Positions 32,655-45,116 of a stretch of DNA of 64,000 bases are shown one piece after another (position 1 is the stretch's first letter; each line of letters starts with the position of its first letter). The stretch is from Physcia stellaris (lineage: Eukaryota > Ascomycota > Lecanoromycetes > Caliciales > Physciaceae): the NCBI GenBank assembly GCA_018902385.1, contig JABSSW010000008.1:434001-498000 (forward strand). The letters are read 5' to 3'. The notes under the pieces are model-generated. The model was not told the DNA's origin and searched no databases. It was given only the letters and a program-made list of their open reading frames with translations. The translations under genes and the position numbers were made by a program.

Positions 32655-33997
32655 CTATGCTTTCAGAGTCGCCTCAAACAGGGTGCCTGATCCCGGCACC
32701 TTGACCTTTGGAGCCCACACCTTGACAACTTCGAAACCTGCTGCATCCAGAAGCTCTTTGAATTGCGTTTCGGTTCGATCTAGCGAGGAGAACATGGCCA
32801 TCATATGAATATCAGTCAGGGCAGGGTACAAGGGCACCTTTTCCGCAGGCAAGACGTTCTCGTTGATCAACAAGATGGAATCTTGATTCATTGCCTCCCT
32901 GATCTGACTGAGTATCTCACGCGCCTGTTTGTCCGGCCAGTCATGCAGAACCGTACGGAGATAGTAAGCTTTGGCGCCTTTCACGGGTTGTGGAGTGAAG
33001 AAGTCGTATCCCATTGCCTCGATGCCGGGTGGTAGATCCTTCACGTCTTCAATGACCTGAGGCAGGTCTTGAGCGATCAGTGTACCCGCAAGTCCTGGGA
33101 ACTTGGATTTGAGTGCAACGAGGTCGTGACCGAGCCCGCTGCCGATGTCGACGAGTAGTGGTTCATTGCGGGTGACATGCAGCTTTTCCTCGACAGGAAA
33201 GAATTCGAACCATTCCTCGCCTCTGCCCATTCGAGAAATACCCATCAGGGTGTTGAAAGCGGATTGATCCCTCGGATGTGCATTGAGCCACTTGAAGTAG
33301 TGGAGTTTTGTTTGGTTTGCATATTGGAACGGTCCTTCATACGCGTCACCAGGGTTCTGAAAGCCGTGCTGCTCCAGATATTCCGGTATTTTGCTTAAGA
33401 CATGATGATGCGAGCCACTGGTGCCCAGGTATCAGCTCTCGTGCTCTTGAGAGGATAGTAGCATATACATACAGGTGCACAACAGCTTCGGTTAGTGGAG
33501 ACCCTGTAACATAGGCGCTGGCGAGCGGTGTGGCTGTGAAACTATCTTGCGCGATCTCGTTAAAGAAACCCATGCCGGTGAGTACTCGCATGACACGAAC
33601 TACGGTATGTTAGCATTGTATAAAAGGGCTTGGCAGAGTTTGGTTAGTGATTACTCAATAAGTCCTGGTCTGCGCTCAAAGAAGAAGCAAGTTGTTGGAT
33701 TTTGATTTCGCCCTTCCCAGCCTGGGCTGCGGCATCGAAGAGTTTTAGATAGATGGCGGTCCTCAATATCGCTGCTTGATGAACCTTCAGAATTCAGCCA
33801 GCACCTACACATGATCGCTGGAAGTTGGTGAGAAATACTCCGAACATGAGTCGTAGAGTTGCTTCAAGCGGGCTCTCGAGAGTTTTCTTCAAATTCTCAC
33901 AAGCTGCCAGGAGAGCTGCTCGCTCATCTTCGCCAGAGGTACTGCCTGACTTGCTAGCAGCATCGTTGAGGGTCTTGGTGAGCTCCGAGTAATTCAT
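32655..33997 (-). CDS. SAM-dependent O-methyltransferase, COMT/plant-type family 2
   Basis: This is a class I O-methyltransferase with an N-terminal dimerisation winged helix, expected to methylate a hydroxyl or carboxyl of a natural product. Exons (minus): 33997-33839, 33784-33655, 33599-33473 and 33417-32655; introns 54, 55 and 55 bp, and all phases agree. Landmarks are RVMRVLTGMGFFNEI in the winged-helix part, the SAM-binding LVDIGSGLGHDL, the YYLRTVLHDWPD segment with the catalytic-type His, and LINENVLP. It has about 392 residues, the normal family size, with no frameshift. The start ATG 33997 follows a short leader; an in-frame ATG at 34033 is possible. It is the last biosynthetic-type gene of the region. 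Confidence 0.88.
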
Positions 33998-35038
33998 TGT
34001 CACCGATGAAGGGTTTTGTGTCGACGACCACAAAATATGGCTGGCAGATATCGAGTTTTTGATCTGCGGCCTCGCTTCCGAGATGAGGCTTGTGTCCGAA
34101 TACTCTTAAGCGAAGCAGCGCTTACCTTACGGTAGTAGGAGCTAATGCCCCTGAAGGCTTCTGTATAAAGACTTTGATGATTGACTCGATCAACGAGTAC
34201 CGCCTATGCCAAAGAAACACTCACATGAATTCTGCTGAGCAACAACATCGTCTATCAATCTCCAAATATAACGCGATCGAATTACGAAATTGATATGTAC
34301 ATGAAAACGGGTCTAAAAACGAATAAACGAAAAATGAATGGAGTAGCGTAAGTCCGGCCCGTTGGCGAACCATTCAGCAAAGCCTCAATCCGTCGCCTTG
34401 TTTGCCTACTTCTGCCTTCAGCGAATCTAACCGCTTTAGTAAAAGACTCGGGCGCTCTTCGCCCATAAAGTGGCGTGCCCCAGGAGTGTCGATCAGCTTG
34501 TAAAAGACTCTCGCCCTACTGCAAAGCGCCCTAACAAACTCAACCGGTCCAAGGAATTATTCAGCTTTATCCGCCATGCCTTCCGTGCAAACACTGGATG
34601 CGCGCTATATAGATGGGGCAGCGCTGCTTCGGTTGCTCAAAGAGCTTTTTGGGATTGGAAATTTCCGCATCGATGTAAGTTTGCTGCGTAGCCGGGCAAT
34701 TGGGCGAAAAACGTAGCTGACTTTGTCACCGACTGCAGCATATCGATGATGCGTATAAGTTGACGGTTCCTAGCAAGCTTACTGCAGTGAGTTAGACGGC
34801 ATCGGAGCAATGAGCCTATTGAGCCTGTCCGATGAGTTGGGCTGAATAGTTTGAAGGAGCAAGAGCGCTCGGTCATGAAGAATCCCTAATGAGGCTCAGA
34901 CTCAATGGCAACGCGGTGTGGAGTGGCTTAACTTCGAGATGTTGTTCTGCGGTAAAGGTGTAGTGAAAACTTCTGGGTCTGTGTGTTGATAAGGTAGCTG
35001 TAAACGCTGGAAAGGACATAGGCCACATAGAGCAGGCC
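33998..35038. other. Intergenic boundary between biosynthetic and kinase genes
   Basis: About 1 kb with short open frames lacking domains. This is the likely right edge of the biosynthetic region. Confidence 0.35.
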
Positions 35039-38000
35039 TTATGAGAGCTTAATGGTATTGATCTTGTCCACAACGTTGGCCTTGAAATGCAGTCTTTCTT
35101 CTAAATTTTCATCTTCGCCAAACCCTGTGTGGTTCAGACAGGTTAAAGTGATGGCTTGATATAGCGGGCCCATTGCCTTATGTAATTCACGCTCACATAG
35201 AGCAACATATTTATCTCGCAACTGCGATGCTGTTAGCGTGCGGTTCCGAAGAGCATTGTACACGTTGCTGATAGAGGTCCAAAGCCCAATTTCAAGTAAC
35301 ACGAGACCCATCGAATAGTAGTCATGTGAAATCTTCGCTCTGGTGGAGCCTTCGCGGTAAGCTGGGTGGCGATATTCGTGAGTCCAATGTGGGGGCTGCG
35401 CACTTCTTGAAGTGAAGCTATGCTTTTCCTCTGGCCGACTGTGATCAAAGCCGATCAGGTATGGTCGGTCAATACTCATGTCGTTCCAGTCATATCCGGT
35501 CGCAAAGAAAATCACGCTCGCAGATGAAATACTCTTGTGTATCCAACCAGCAGAATGGCAACTGTGAATGCAAGCAATAAGCCTTTTGGCGAGTGTAAAG
35601 CGCTCATCGATGCCTGGATAGGTTGGTAATGATTTGCCTTGTCGCAATAGACTGTTCAAACAGATGGGCAAGCCTGCTTGGACCGGAATGTCATACACAA
35701 GTCCCCAGCGTTGATGATTAACATCATGGAATGCTCCGAGGCAATCTAATGTAAGAAAATCATCAGGCTTATGATCTTGCCTCAGCATCTCAACTATCTC
35801 TCCCAATCTTTCGAACATCGAGCTAACGGTAAGTTCCAAATCCGCCTCCATCTCCTCTAAATCCTGCCACCAGTATTGCACGAAATCCACAATGACCTTC
35901 TTTTCTTCCCCAATTCTATGGCCATATGCGTAGAGCCACAAGGGTGGGCGAAGCATTCCGTCTTCCAGTTGAGGATGCTCTCTCATCAACGACGACTCGA
36001 TGCGGAATTCTCTCGATGATTTCAATCGTCCTTGTTTGAGCAAGATTGAAACATACTTCATTGCAGCAATCTTACCAAAGTTACTGTCTTGTCCTGTAGT
36101 AGCACTGGATGCAATCAAATGCGGATATGCGGATGCAGGAATTGTGGCCAGTGTGATGATATGGAAGTTATCATCAATGGACTGCTTAGTCTCAGTAGAA
36201 AGATGTTCGCAAAGATCATCAATGGCCGTACGCAGAGTCTGCAACTTGTACTTTTCGGTATCTATTGGGTCTGAAAACCGATCACTACCAATCAAAGCGT
36301 CAGAAACCGATACTAGTATATCATAGAAGCGAGAGTTGAGACCGTCGACTTGTTGACTGTAGTTGGTCCTTGTATCTTTTTCCAGCCCATTCCGATATCC
36401 TAAGCTATTCGCCCAAGCTAGTAATCGGTTCATCTCAAGAGAGAGTCTAGTCCTATTGATATGACGATGTGGCGATGACTCTAGGTTCTGCGCTGTCGAC
36501 TCGATCATGGAGAACGTCCTTTCAACGAGATCTTCCACTGCGTAACAATGGATCAGAAACTTCATCTCATCAGCCGTCGGCCGATCACTTGGAACGGTTG
36601 AGAAGGTTCTTCTAACGAGTTCAACAAGACTACGGAAAGGGGGTTCTTTTGCCATGTCATTGAGGAAGTTTGATACAGCGACGCAAAGTTTCTCGCCATT
36701 GTGAAAGCAACGCATAGTACCATAAGTACTCGACTGGGTTCTGTTTTGGCGAAACATTTCCACGTATGCAGGGCCGCGCTCTGCATATGCTATGATCTCG
36801 GAAATAATACATCCTAGGGACCATATGTCCAATGACCTTCCGACCAGCCTTGGTTCAAACGACTCGAAATCCCTACATTCCGGTGGACCGTATTCATAAG
36901 TCGTGTCTTTCCAAGGTGTCTTGGTGTCATTCTCCAGATCTTTGAGTTTTGAAAGCCCAAAGTCCGCGAGAATAAAATCGTTTCCGCGAACCAGTACATT
37001 TCTCGGCTTGATATCATGATGGTAGCCGCTCAAAACCATTGGTTCATCCCCAATTTCCGGGGAACAGTATGTGAAGTTATGAATATAAGCAAGTCCACTG
37101 GACAGTCCTTGGATAGCCCGCAAAAAGACATGATTTTGTATGAAAGCAGCTGGGCGCTTGGATAACAGAAGGAACTGGTGAAGATCCATTTCTGCAGGAA
37201 GGAATAAGATATTTGAAATGCCGCGATGAACATATGATGTCAGAATCTCAACAATGTTACGGTGTTTGAGGCTACCAAGAAGGTAGAGCAGTTCTGCCTC
37301 TGCTTTGCCACTCTTTTGAGATGTATTTAGCTGCTTCCGTACTACCGGTATACCCTAGCGATGCGTTCAATGCACAGCCATTCACCCAAATAATTGACTC
37401 ACTGACCTTGCCGCCGGCAGATGCTTGGAAATCCTGATGCAACGGATGCACCTGTGCTCTATATACAGACGAAAACCCGCCTCCACCAATACGTTCTTGA
37501 TGCAAGAAAGGTAGTACTTGGGAGTCCCGAAGTTTTCGGTGAAATTGCCCTCTGCGAAATGAATAAACAAGGTATTCGTGTTGAATTCTGGAAAATAGAT
37601 CGGCGGTATCCTCTAAGAGGATCTCGAGGGAGGAAAGGTCGATGGGAAGATGCTTATCGGAGTAATCGTTTTCGAGCAGTAACGTGAGATACTTCTCGCT
37701 TTTGGTCTCGATCAGGATCGCAAACAATTTCTGTGCAGGCTCTTGGACAATGAATCTTGCTGTGCTCTCACGCTTGTGGCCTGGTACGCTAAATTCGGGG
37801 CAGCTGAAGACCGCTACTAGGTTTTCATACGTAACGATCGATGACAAGCTGCCTTCGGGCATGAATGCAGGGCTGGATGAGTCTTGTGTCCTGACCTTTG
37901 CACTCTGGATTTCGGTCCTTATTCGAGCGAGCGCCATAACCAATCTGGGGGTAAGATCTTCAGGCTGATGCAGAAAGATAATTAGACTCAAGAATAGTTG

Positions 38001-38144
38001 GATGTCTTCGAACAACGGTCTGACTGAGATTCGGGCAGGTTGTGGCTCTAGCCTCAGCCTCGGCCTGCCGGGACCGCAGTTGCTCCAATCGGTAATGCCG
38101 TTGGATGCACGGTAATCCATCCCCGCCCTGCATGCAAGAATCAT
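35039..38144 (-). CDS. Ser/Thr protein kinase with C-terminal pseudokinase-like domain
   Basis: This is a large fungal protein with an apparently active kinase domain followed by a degenerate kinase fold. Exons (minus): 38144-37407 and 37354-35039; intron 52 bp. Kinase landmarks are the Gly-rich loop IGGGGFSSVYRA (about residue 219), VVRKQL as the candidate lysine, HHDIKPRNVL (Asp about 360) and ADFGLSK (Asp about 377), plus the DIWSLGCIISEI helix. The C-terminal part has the pattern GWIHKSISSASVIFF...YLIGFDHSRP...YRHPAYREG...DYYSMGLVLLEIGLW. That pattern matches the pseudokinase-like tail often joined to HeLo-type fungal proteins. It has about 1017 residues. The frame stays open upstream to 38294 but has no ATG there, so I use the ATG at 38144. 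It is divergent from the CorA-like gene, with about 170 bp between starts. Confidence 0.8.
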
Positions 38145-38317
38145 CTGCAAATCAAAATCGGTCTTTACGGGTGGCGGTCTTGTGGCGTCCAACTTGAGGA
38201 AAGGGGAGACACCCACGCCCGGAAAACCGAGTCCATATGTCCTACGTTTTCCAAGTATTAGGCCGCGACAGATCTCTGTGCTATCTAGGATCAAACAATC
38301 GTACTGCTATTGTATCT

Positions 38318-40089
38318 ATGTTCTCGATGACGCGCAGCAACTCCGCTCAAGGCTTGGATTCTGATGCGTTCAAATTTCGCAAGGGCTGCATCTTCGACGC
38401 AACATACGACAATCAAGATGAAAGAATCGCCGAAAGTGAGCGACTTTTTCAGATCGAGACGAAGTGGAAGTCTGGAGCGTAAATCCATCTGACACGAGTG
38501 CTCCGGATGAAAAGCCAAAGAAATTACATCGAGGGTACTTCAGCTGTGTAAGTCATTCGTTTCAACACAACACAACGCTAAGAAGGTGCTTGCTTCAGGA
38601 TGCATTAAATGACGATCAACCTCTCCGTGTTTAGTGAGTATCGCTGCTTTTTTGCAAGATAAGTTCGCTTATCTGTAGTTTCCTTCACCAACCTTCATCG
38701 TGGAGTCCTCTGCAGGTATCGGAAGAGACCTTCTGGAAAATATCATCCCAACACGCAGTTTCGACGATCGTATTAGACGCGATTTCGAGCTTCGGGTCAA
38801 AGATCACAGGCGAGGACAACCCATATCATGAGGTCTGCCACGCCACAATATCGCCAGACGATCCACTATCCCCCGAAATGAATTATGATCAGGGTCTGCA
38901 TAACCAAAGCCGCGAAGTGAAGGCCTCGCTGACAGCAACTCCAGTAGTATGCTTCACTGTTCGACACTTTGAAAAGCATGGGAGGACTCATCTGAAAAAT
39001 CCATGGTCATTGAGGCAGATGATGGTATATCTGAGACATCGCAGCTCCGATGGAAAGACTCTCTGGATCTTCGTTCAACCGTTTCAAGCCGCCAAAAGTG
39101 CGCTGTCCGAAAATAGTTTGGAATTGCAGAAGCCAATAAAGATCCTCGCGATGCTGCTGTCCGTGTGTGTGTCTGATTGGCGTTCGTATCTCAATGACAT
39201 GAGGAAATATCTCTTACCCTTTGTAAGTCTTTTGTCGTGGTAAGCCGCCTTGCTATGGACGAGCTCATAGCTGGTCCAGGTAGAAAAAGCAAATTATGCT
39301 TCGCTGAAAATCAAAGATGCCGATTACGACGTCGACTTTGATGATAGCCAGCGACTCGGTCGTCTTTGGAAAACCCTTTCAATTGCAAGCACAATTCTTG
39401 ACTCTACAATGGATATCGCGGAAACCGTACGAGATCAGTGCAATAGAAGCATGGAGTTCAAGAGATCCTCACGAGAGAACTACCACGAGGCCCTCGAGCA
39501 GATACAACTCGACATTTGCCGCATCAAGAGCTTTCAGCGTACCTCGAAGGCACTACTTACACACGTAGAAGAGTGCTCGTTGATGGTATAGTCTAACAGA
39601 CCTCTGTTCGCATTGAACGTGTAAAAGACTGACCATTCTATAGCTTTGCAAGCTCTTGGAATTCCGAAAATCGGATTCACAGAACACCCACGTCGAGATG
39701 CTTCGGGATCTTGCTTCGGCATCGAACACGCAGAACGAGTACCTCCGTGGCTTAACCGAGAAGATGCAAAAGGATTCTCGGTCAGTACGGGTTTTGACAT
39801 TCGTCGCGCTTATCTACCTTCCGTCGAGTCTTTTGGCGGTGAGTTCAAGTTTTACCAACTACTGATATGTGCTGACGGAGACAACGATGTTCAGTCCATA
39901 TTCTCAACCGACATCGTTCAAATCCCTAGTAAGCGGCAGCAAGAGTTTGGAAAGCTCATAATTGTAGATAAAGCAATCTGGGTGTATCTGGCTTCCAGCG
40001 TTGTCCTGACTTTCGCTACAGTAGGGATTGTCGTGTGCTGGAATACCCATCGCTTGAAGACATTTATCAACAAATTTGGACAGCAATAG
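38318..40089 (+). CDS. CorA-like (Mg2+ transporter-type) fungal membrane protein (one frameshift)
   Basis: This is a fungal protein with a C-terminal CorA-like two-helix membrane region and a long N-terminal cytosolic domain. Exons: 38318-38547, 38599-38633, 38679-39222, 39280-39585, 39644-39838 and 39895-40089; introns 51, 45, 57, 58 and 56 bp. After a helical coiled region come the transmembrane segments VRVLTFVALIYLPSSLLA and DKAIWVYLASSVVLTFATVGIVV, with IFSTDIVQ between them where bacterial CorA has GMN. Transport is therefore uncertain; many fungal members are of unknown function. The T5 run at 38445-38449 needs one more T to join ESERLF to SDRDEVEVW. It has about 501 residues. The start could also be ATG 38327. 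Confidence 0.75.
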
Positions 40090-40660
40090 AAACCCGTGGG
40101 CTTCGGCAGCAGAAGAAGAGGCTCCTGAAAGACCTCTTCTAGCCACTGTTCAATAATGCAGCGTTGCACACCAGACTATTAGTTAAAGAACGCTGGTGGC
40201 TGGCTGGCTTTCCCAAGAAAAACTTCCTTTCCGGCTCAAGGGCCCGGCGGCCCGCTAGAGGCTTGTGGGCTCTGGATTGACTCGATGGAGGCAATCCTGG
40301 CCACCAAACTTTCCTCTTCTTGAGTCATGACAGATTAGCCCCATTCAGTTAGCATGATCGTTTGACTGTATTGAGAGTTGAGGCTGACAGAACGGGGATA
40401 ATGGATATACCTTCTGTTGTCTTGCAAAGCGACCTCTATAGGTGTGGACTAGTGCGATGATTCTTTTTGTTGTTCCTTGAATTCAAAGTCTTGGTTGCTG
40501 AACAGAAAAACGTTTTAAGTTGAGTGAGACCTCCCAACGCGCGTTTACAATACGCAGGTGCGAGTAGGCGTGCATTTCCAACCAGCTTGCCCCATGATCA
40601 TGATTCTATTGTAAGCTAAACTAACTTGGCACCAAGTTCAGATTCTTCAAGCGTTTGGAG
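40090..40660. other. Intergenic, nothing recognised
   Basis: About 570 bp between the CorA-like and kinase-TPR genes. No domain-bearing frame is visible; a short GC-rich GGCCCGGCGGCCCGC stretch lies near 40240. Confidence 0.35.
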
Positions 40661-43600
40661 ATGAGCGATTCGTTCCAACCGATATTTCCAGCCTTTGACC
40701 GGGGCGACTCCTCAAGTCCATCACTCACAAGCCAAAAGCTATGGCAGACCCAATTGGACGAGCATCCACCCATTCTAAGCTTGCTAGCGATAGCCAACAG
40801 GCTCAATTGTAACATATTCCCTTTGATATGGGGCTCAAAGATGGATGGCTTGGGAGAAGGAGCTACTGGGAAGATCAGCCAGTCACCTCTGAATGCCCAG
40901 ATTTCCTTCGCATACAAAAGGTTCTCTCGTCACCCGAGCAGCGATGGCACTTTGACTCGTCGAGAAAGATTGTATATTCTGTACAAGGCTATGATCTGCG
41001 AGTTGATTGTACTTCACCACCGAGAATTATATGATCATCCTAATATTGTCAAGCTCGAAGGGATATGCTGGGAGGTCGTGAAGGAGTTCAACGAGATCTG
41101 GCCCGTCTTAGTCTTCCGCAAAGCAGATTTAGGCAGTCTAGACCATTTCTTGACCCGTACAGAATGCAAGCAGCTTGAATTGACTGAACTGGTCATCATA
41201 TGTGGGGAGGTAGCGAAAGCCCTTCGAATTATGCATCTTTGTGGTAAGCATCTATCCTTTTCCAGCTCATCTTCGATGTTGCTACCCAAGGGGTCGCATA
41301 GGTATTATCCATGGAGATATAAAGCCACAAAACATACTCGTCTTGAAATCGATAGAGGGTGATGCACAAGGAATTCAGGTCACAGACCTTGGCTATGCTT
41401 GCCTTGGGACTAAGGACGATGACCTCGTGCTATTGCCCAAATCTAGGCCGTGGCAGGCGCCAGAGCACTCAATAAGATGGGTCACAGCTGGAGCTGCCAA
41501 GAGAATGGATGTGTACTCCTTTGGGCTTCTGGTTTTCTGGTTGCTTTTTCGTCACGAAAGTCTCTCAGATACAGATGAGACTGGCATCAGTGTATGCAAT
41601 GCCTTCGAAGATGACGACGACCACTTTATCCAGAAACTGGAGAGGTTAAAACAGAACGACGAGTTGCTCGATCGGGCCCTTCAATTGCTCTCCGAACAAT
41701 CCGGACTGAACACCGAGCTTTACCAACGATTGAAGACGACATTTGAGCTTTCGCTTAGCCGCGAGCCGACCACCCGAGCATTGGATATGAAGCCATTTGC
41801 CAGCCTTCTTTGCGATGACAATTTTTTAGAGTCAGTCATCCATCTGCTTGCTCCTCCCTTTCTGACCTTACCATCTCAGACCTGTAGATCATCTACTCTC
41901 GGCTCCTTCTATTGAATTCCAAGATTGGCATGGAACATTGCAGGTGTGTCCTTCCACCCCCGTCGAAATAATCATGCTTACGTTAGATCTCCGATATCTT
42001 CTTCGATCTCGATGCTTGCGATTTTAGGGTCCAGCAATTCTTGGTCAAGGAACTCGTCATTATTGCGAATTATGACAAATGTCCAAGGTGCTCGAGCAAC
42101 GCCGCTTTCCAGCTAGCTCTTTCGTATCGTATTGGTTTTGGGGTCATCGCGGACGCAAACAATACCAATCACTGGCTTGATCGAGGTCGGTTTACTCTAG
42201 ATGTATTAGAGAACAGACTCATTGAAATGAGAGAGAAGAAGCCTTCTCTTTCTAGCATGAGTCAACTGATTAATCTGGGGTTCCAAAGCCAGCTTTCCAC
42301 AAACTACGAAGATGCCGGAACCTTGACCGATGCTATCGATTTTTATCGAAAGTTATTGAGCTCAAGGGCCCAGTCATTGGGCAATGCTCACTACTCCTGC
42401 CGCCGACTCCGCACCATGCTGGCAGATCTCTTTCGCAATAGCGAAGATTACGAGTCGGCTGCGCTTCTCTTAGAAGAGGATATAGATATCCAAAGGTCCC
42501 TTTACGGCTCTCGCAAGGAAATTGAAACAGCTCTATTGTCGAAATTAGCCAAAACTTACTCGAGTTTGCATAAGTTTGAAGAGTCTAAACGTTTGTATGA
42601 CGAGGTCATATCTTCATACAGTGAACGATCTGCTGACAGATATCTGTTGATCTCTGCTTTACACGACATTAGTGCTATGATGCTTGAAAGTGGAGACATA
42701 AATGGCGCTCTTCAGAAAGCTACAGAAGCGGCTAAGGAAAGCGAAAAACACCTCGGGGCCCTTCACCCGAATACATTGAGAGCCAAAGGAATTCTAGCGA
42801 GAGCCTACAACGGACTTGGTCAAAAGCAGAATGCTATAGAGATAAGAGCAGAGATTCTCCAGAGCCAAATCCGAGTTCACGGCCAAGAACGTCCGGAGAC
42901 GATCGAATCGATGCGGGAGCTAGGCTTGCTTTACTCAGAAACTGACCAGTGGCAAGAAGCAAAGAACATGTATGCAGATGTCCTTCAAGCCTCTCGGAAG
43001 TCGGATGGCAAAAGTGAACAGGCCATTGTCAATGCTCGAGCCAATTATGCGGCCACAATGATACGTACAGGTGAAGCTGCCGAAGCAGTCCGAGAATTGC
43101 AGCATATCATATTAGAGATGAAAGCGTCGCAACACACCAAGGAAGCTGCTCTGGTTGCTGCAAAGGTAAATTTAGCAACGGCTTTCCACATGCAAGATCT
43201 ATATGATGAAGCAGAACCTCTCTGGGAGGAGGGCCTGACATTTTATCGCGCTTTTGGAGACGAAAGGACTGATCTAGTGTTGGTTAGTCTCAAGGCATTA
43301 GCAGACGTATACTACCACCAGCAAAAGTGGAATTCGGCCATCAGAGTAAGTTCAGAATGCTTGGAAATCTTGGACAGGCGGAATGTGACTATTAGTGAGG
43401 ATCACATTTACGCTCTGGCAATAAAGGGTCGGTCCGAAACTCAGGAACGACTGTGGGATGACGCGCTTCTTTCACTACGAACAGCAATCTCGTGGCGGGT
43501 AAATCTGGATCTTCTCGCCACTGCCGATGGACTGCAGGATCGATTATTGCTCGCGATCACATATTTTGAGCTCAGGCAGCTGGATCACGCACGACTGCAG

Positions 43601-43957
43601 ATCGCCAAATCATTTGAGTCCTTTCTAAAATCGCAGGTAGCCAAAAAGCCTATGCTAAGAAGCACCGAGGATCTCGTTGAGCTATGCAGGAAAGAACAGT
43701 GGCTGGAAGAGGCAGAAGAGCTGTTGAAGATGAAAGTAATGATACGTCATGCATTTCATTTTGACAAAGATGAAGTTGATACCCAGGACTGCTCCGACAG
43801 GGAGATGATTTTGGAGCTCAGAAGAGCCCAAGGGATTGACGATGATCGCATCATCTTCTCCCCATCGAAGATTATGGAGCGAATTCGGGGACACGACGAT
43901 GAAAACATTTTACCGGACAACGCTTTGAAAGTTGTTCTGTCCCGAAGATCTAGATAA
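40661..43957 (+). CDS. Protein kinase-TPR fusion protein
   Basis: This predicted signalling protein joins an N-terminal kinase domain to a long array of kinesin-light-chain-type TPR repeats. Exons: 40661-41243, 41302-41830, 41880-41943 and 41987-43957; introns 58, 49 and 43 bp. The short third exon was chosen because it restores EPVDHLLSAPSIEFQDWHGTLQ and then ISDIFFDLDACDF into one frame. Kinase landmarks are a Gly loop LGEGATGKI, the AYKRF lysine, HGDIKPQN (about 198-205), and DLG instead of DFG (about 223). From about residue 400 onward there are repeated TPR-like helices (for example ALHPNTLRAKGILARAYNGLGQ). It has about 1048 residues with no frameshift. The ATG at 40661 is the first in frame. 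Such kinase-TPR proteins are common in Pezizomycotina but mostly uncharacterised. Confidence 0.82.
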
Positions 43958-45116
43958 CGCGCTGTTTCAGTTCAATGCCTTTACACGGCAGAAAGATAAC
44001 GAGCAGCTCGAGGATCAAGAAGAACAGTAGGAAGAGAACAGGGTAGTTGAAGAATCGATTCCATGACGCTATTGCGTTAGTCTAAAATCCAAGGCAAGCG
44101 AACAGGAGGGACGACTTATGTGTTGATTAATGGATTTTACTTCTTCACAGGTCGATCCATGACTGCATATCCGCGGTTGCAATCGTTGATGGCCTGCTTG
44201 GTCTGTTCTCCATATGTGGATCGCATGATGGCCCACAAACTCTTTACGAGGAAGATAGCAAATCTGTTACACATAAGCACGTGGACGAATATTGGGCGGA
44301 AATTCCGGGCAGTGAAGTCACGTAAACGCTCGTCTTGAAGCATTGCGGATATTAAGGGCTTCTACCCTCCTGCTCACATTTCTCTGACGCAAGGATTCAT
44401 CTGAATCCGTAGCTAGGCGCCTATCAAACGATGCAGCAAGTCTCATTCTAGCAGTAAGGCTCTTACGCCTACACTTTCTCTAGAGCCAATCAATATCGGC
44501 CAAAGTCCTCGGAAATAATACCTGATACTCATCGTGATCGACAATGGTCGGCTGCATATGCTACATTATGCATATATCTTGCACTATCCTATGCACTGGC
44601 GTGGCCCTCGTGACTTGGCGGGGCCAGCTTATATATATAGTAATGCCAAGCCACGAGGGCTAGAATTTGCCCGTGCATAGGCCAAGTCACGAGGGCCACG
44701 CCAGTGCATGGAATAGGACTAGCCAGTCAGAGCTAGAAGTCCGTTGGCTGTGCCTATTGCACGCCTGGCATTTTGTGGAAGATGGTCTGTTTGGTGCCGG
44801 ACAAGTCCGAGGGCCGTCTTCGGACTTTGAAGAGCCGAAAGAGACGTCAACTGCCGACCCTGTTTCATCGCCGAACAAGTCCGATCCACTCATCAGATCT
44901 CAAGAGCGGAAGAGCCGTTGGTGTCCAGCTCTAGATCGTCAATCTGTTATAATTATCGATTGTACTCGACACTCGATGATATCAACATTGTATGCAGCCT
45001 CAGCATAAGGATCCAGCAAAACCCCAACAACGACTGCCTTCGAATCAAGCTCCGAGCAAGTCGTTTTATTGACAGACAGCTCATTAATCATTCATCAAAT
45101 CCTCTGCCAGATCAAA
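43958..45116. other. Intergenic region with a long hairpin
   Basis: No supported gene. A minus-strand frame at 44137-44343 has one hydrophobic helix but no known family. The hairpin at 44592-44708 is described separately. Confidence 0.35.
44592..44708. repeat. Long hairpin with perfect 28-bp arms
   Basis: TGCACTGGCGTGGCCCTCGT... at 44592-44619 is an exact reverse complement of 44681-44708. The 61-nt loop contains an AT run (TATATATATA) and a third, partial copy of the CCACGAGGGC core. Flanks also pair weakly (CCTAT...ATAGG). It may be a small foldback element or a structured RNA. Confidence 0.7.

Noticed and set aside
5583-33997. A GGPP synthase or Zn2Cys6 regulator belonging to the cluster
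   Set aside because: I looked for DDxxD-type prenyltransferase and six-Cys zinc-cluster patterns in this span and saw none; GGPP may come from a gene elsewhere.
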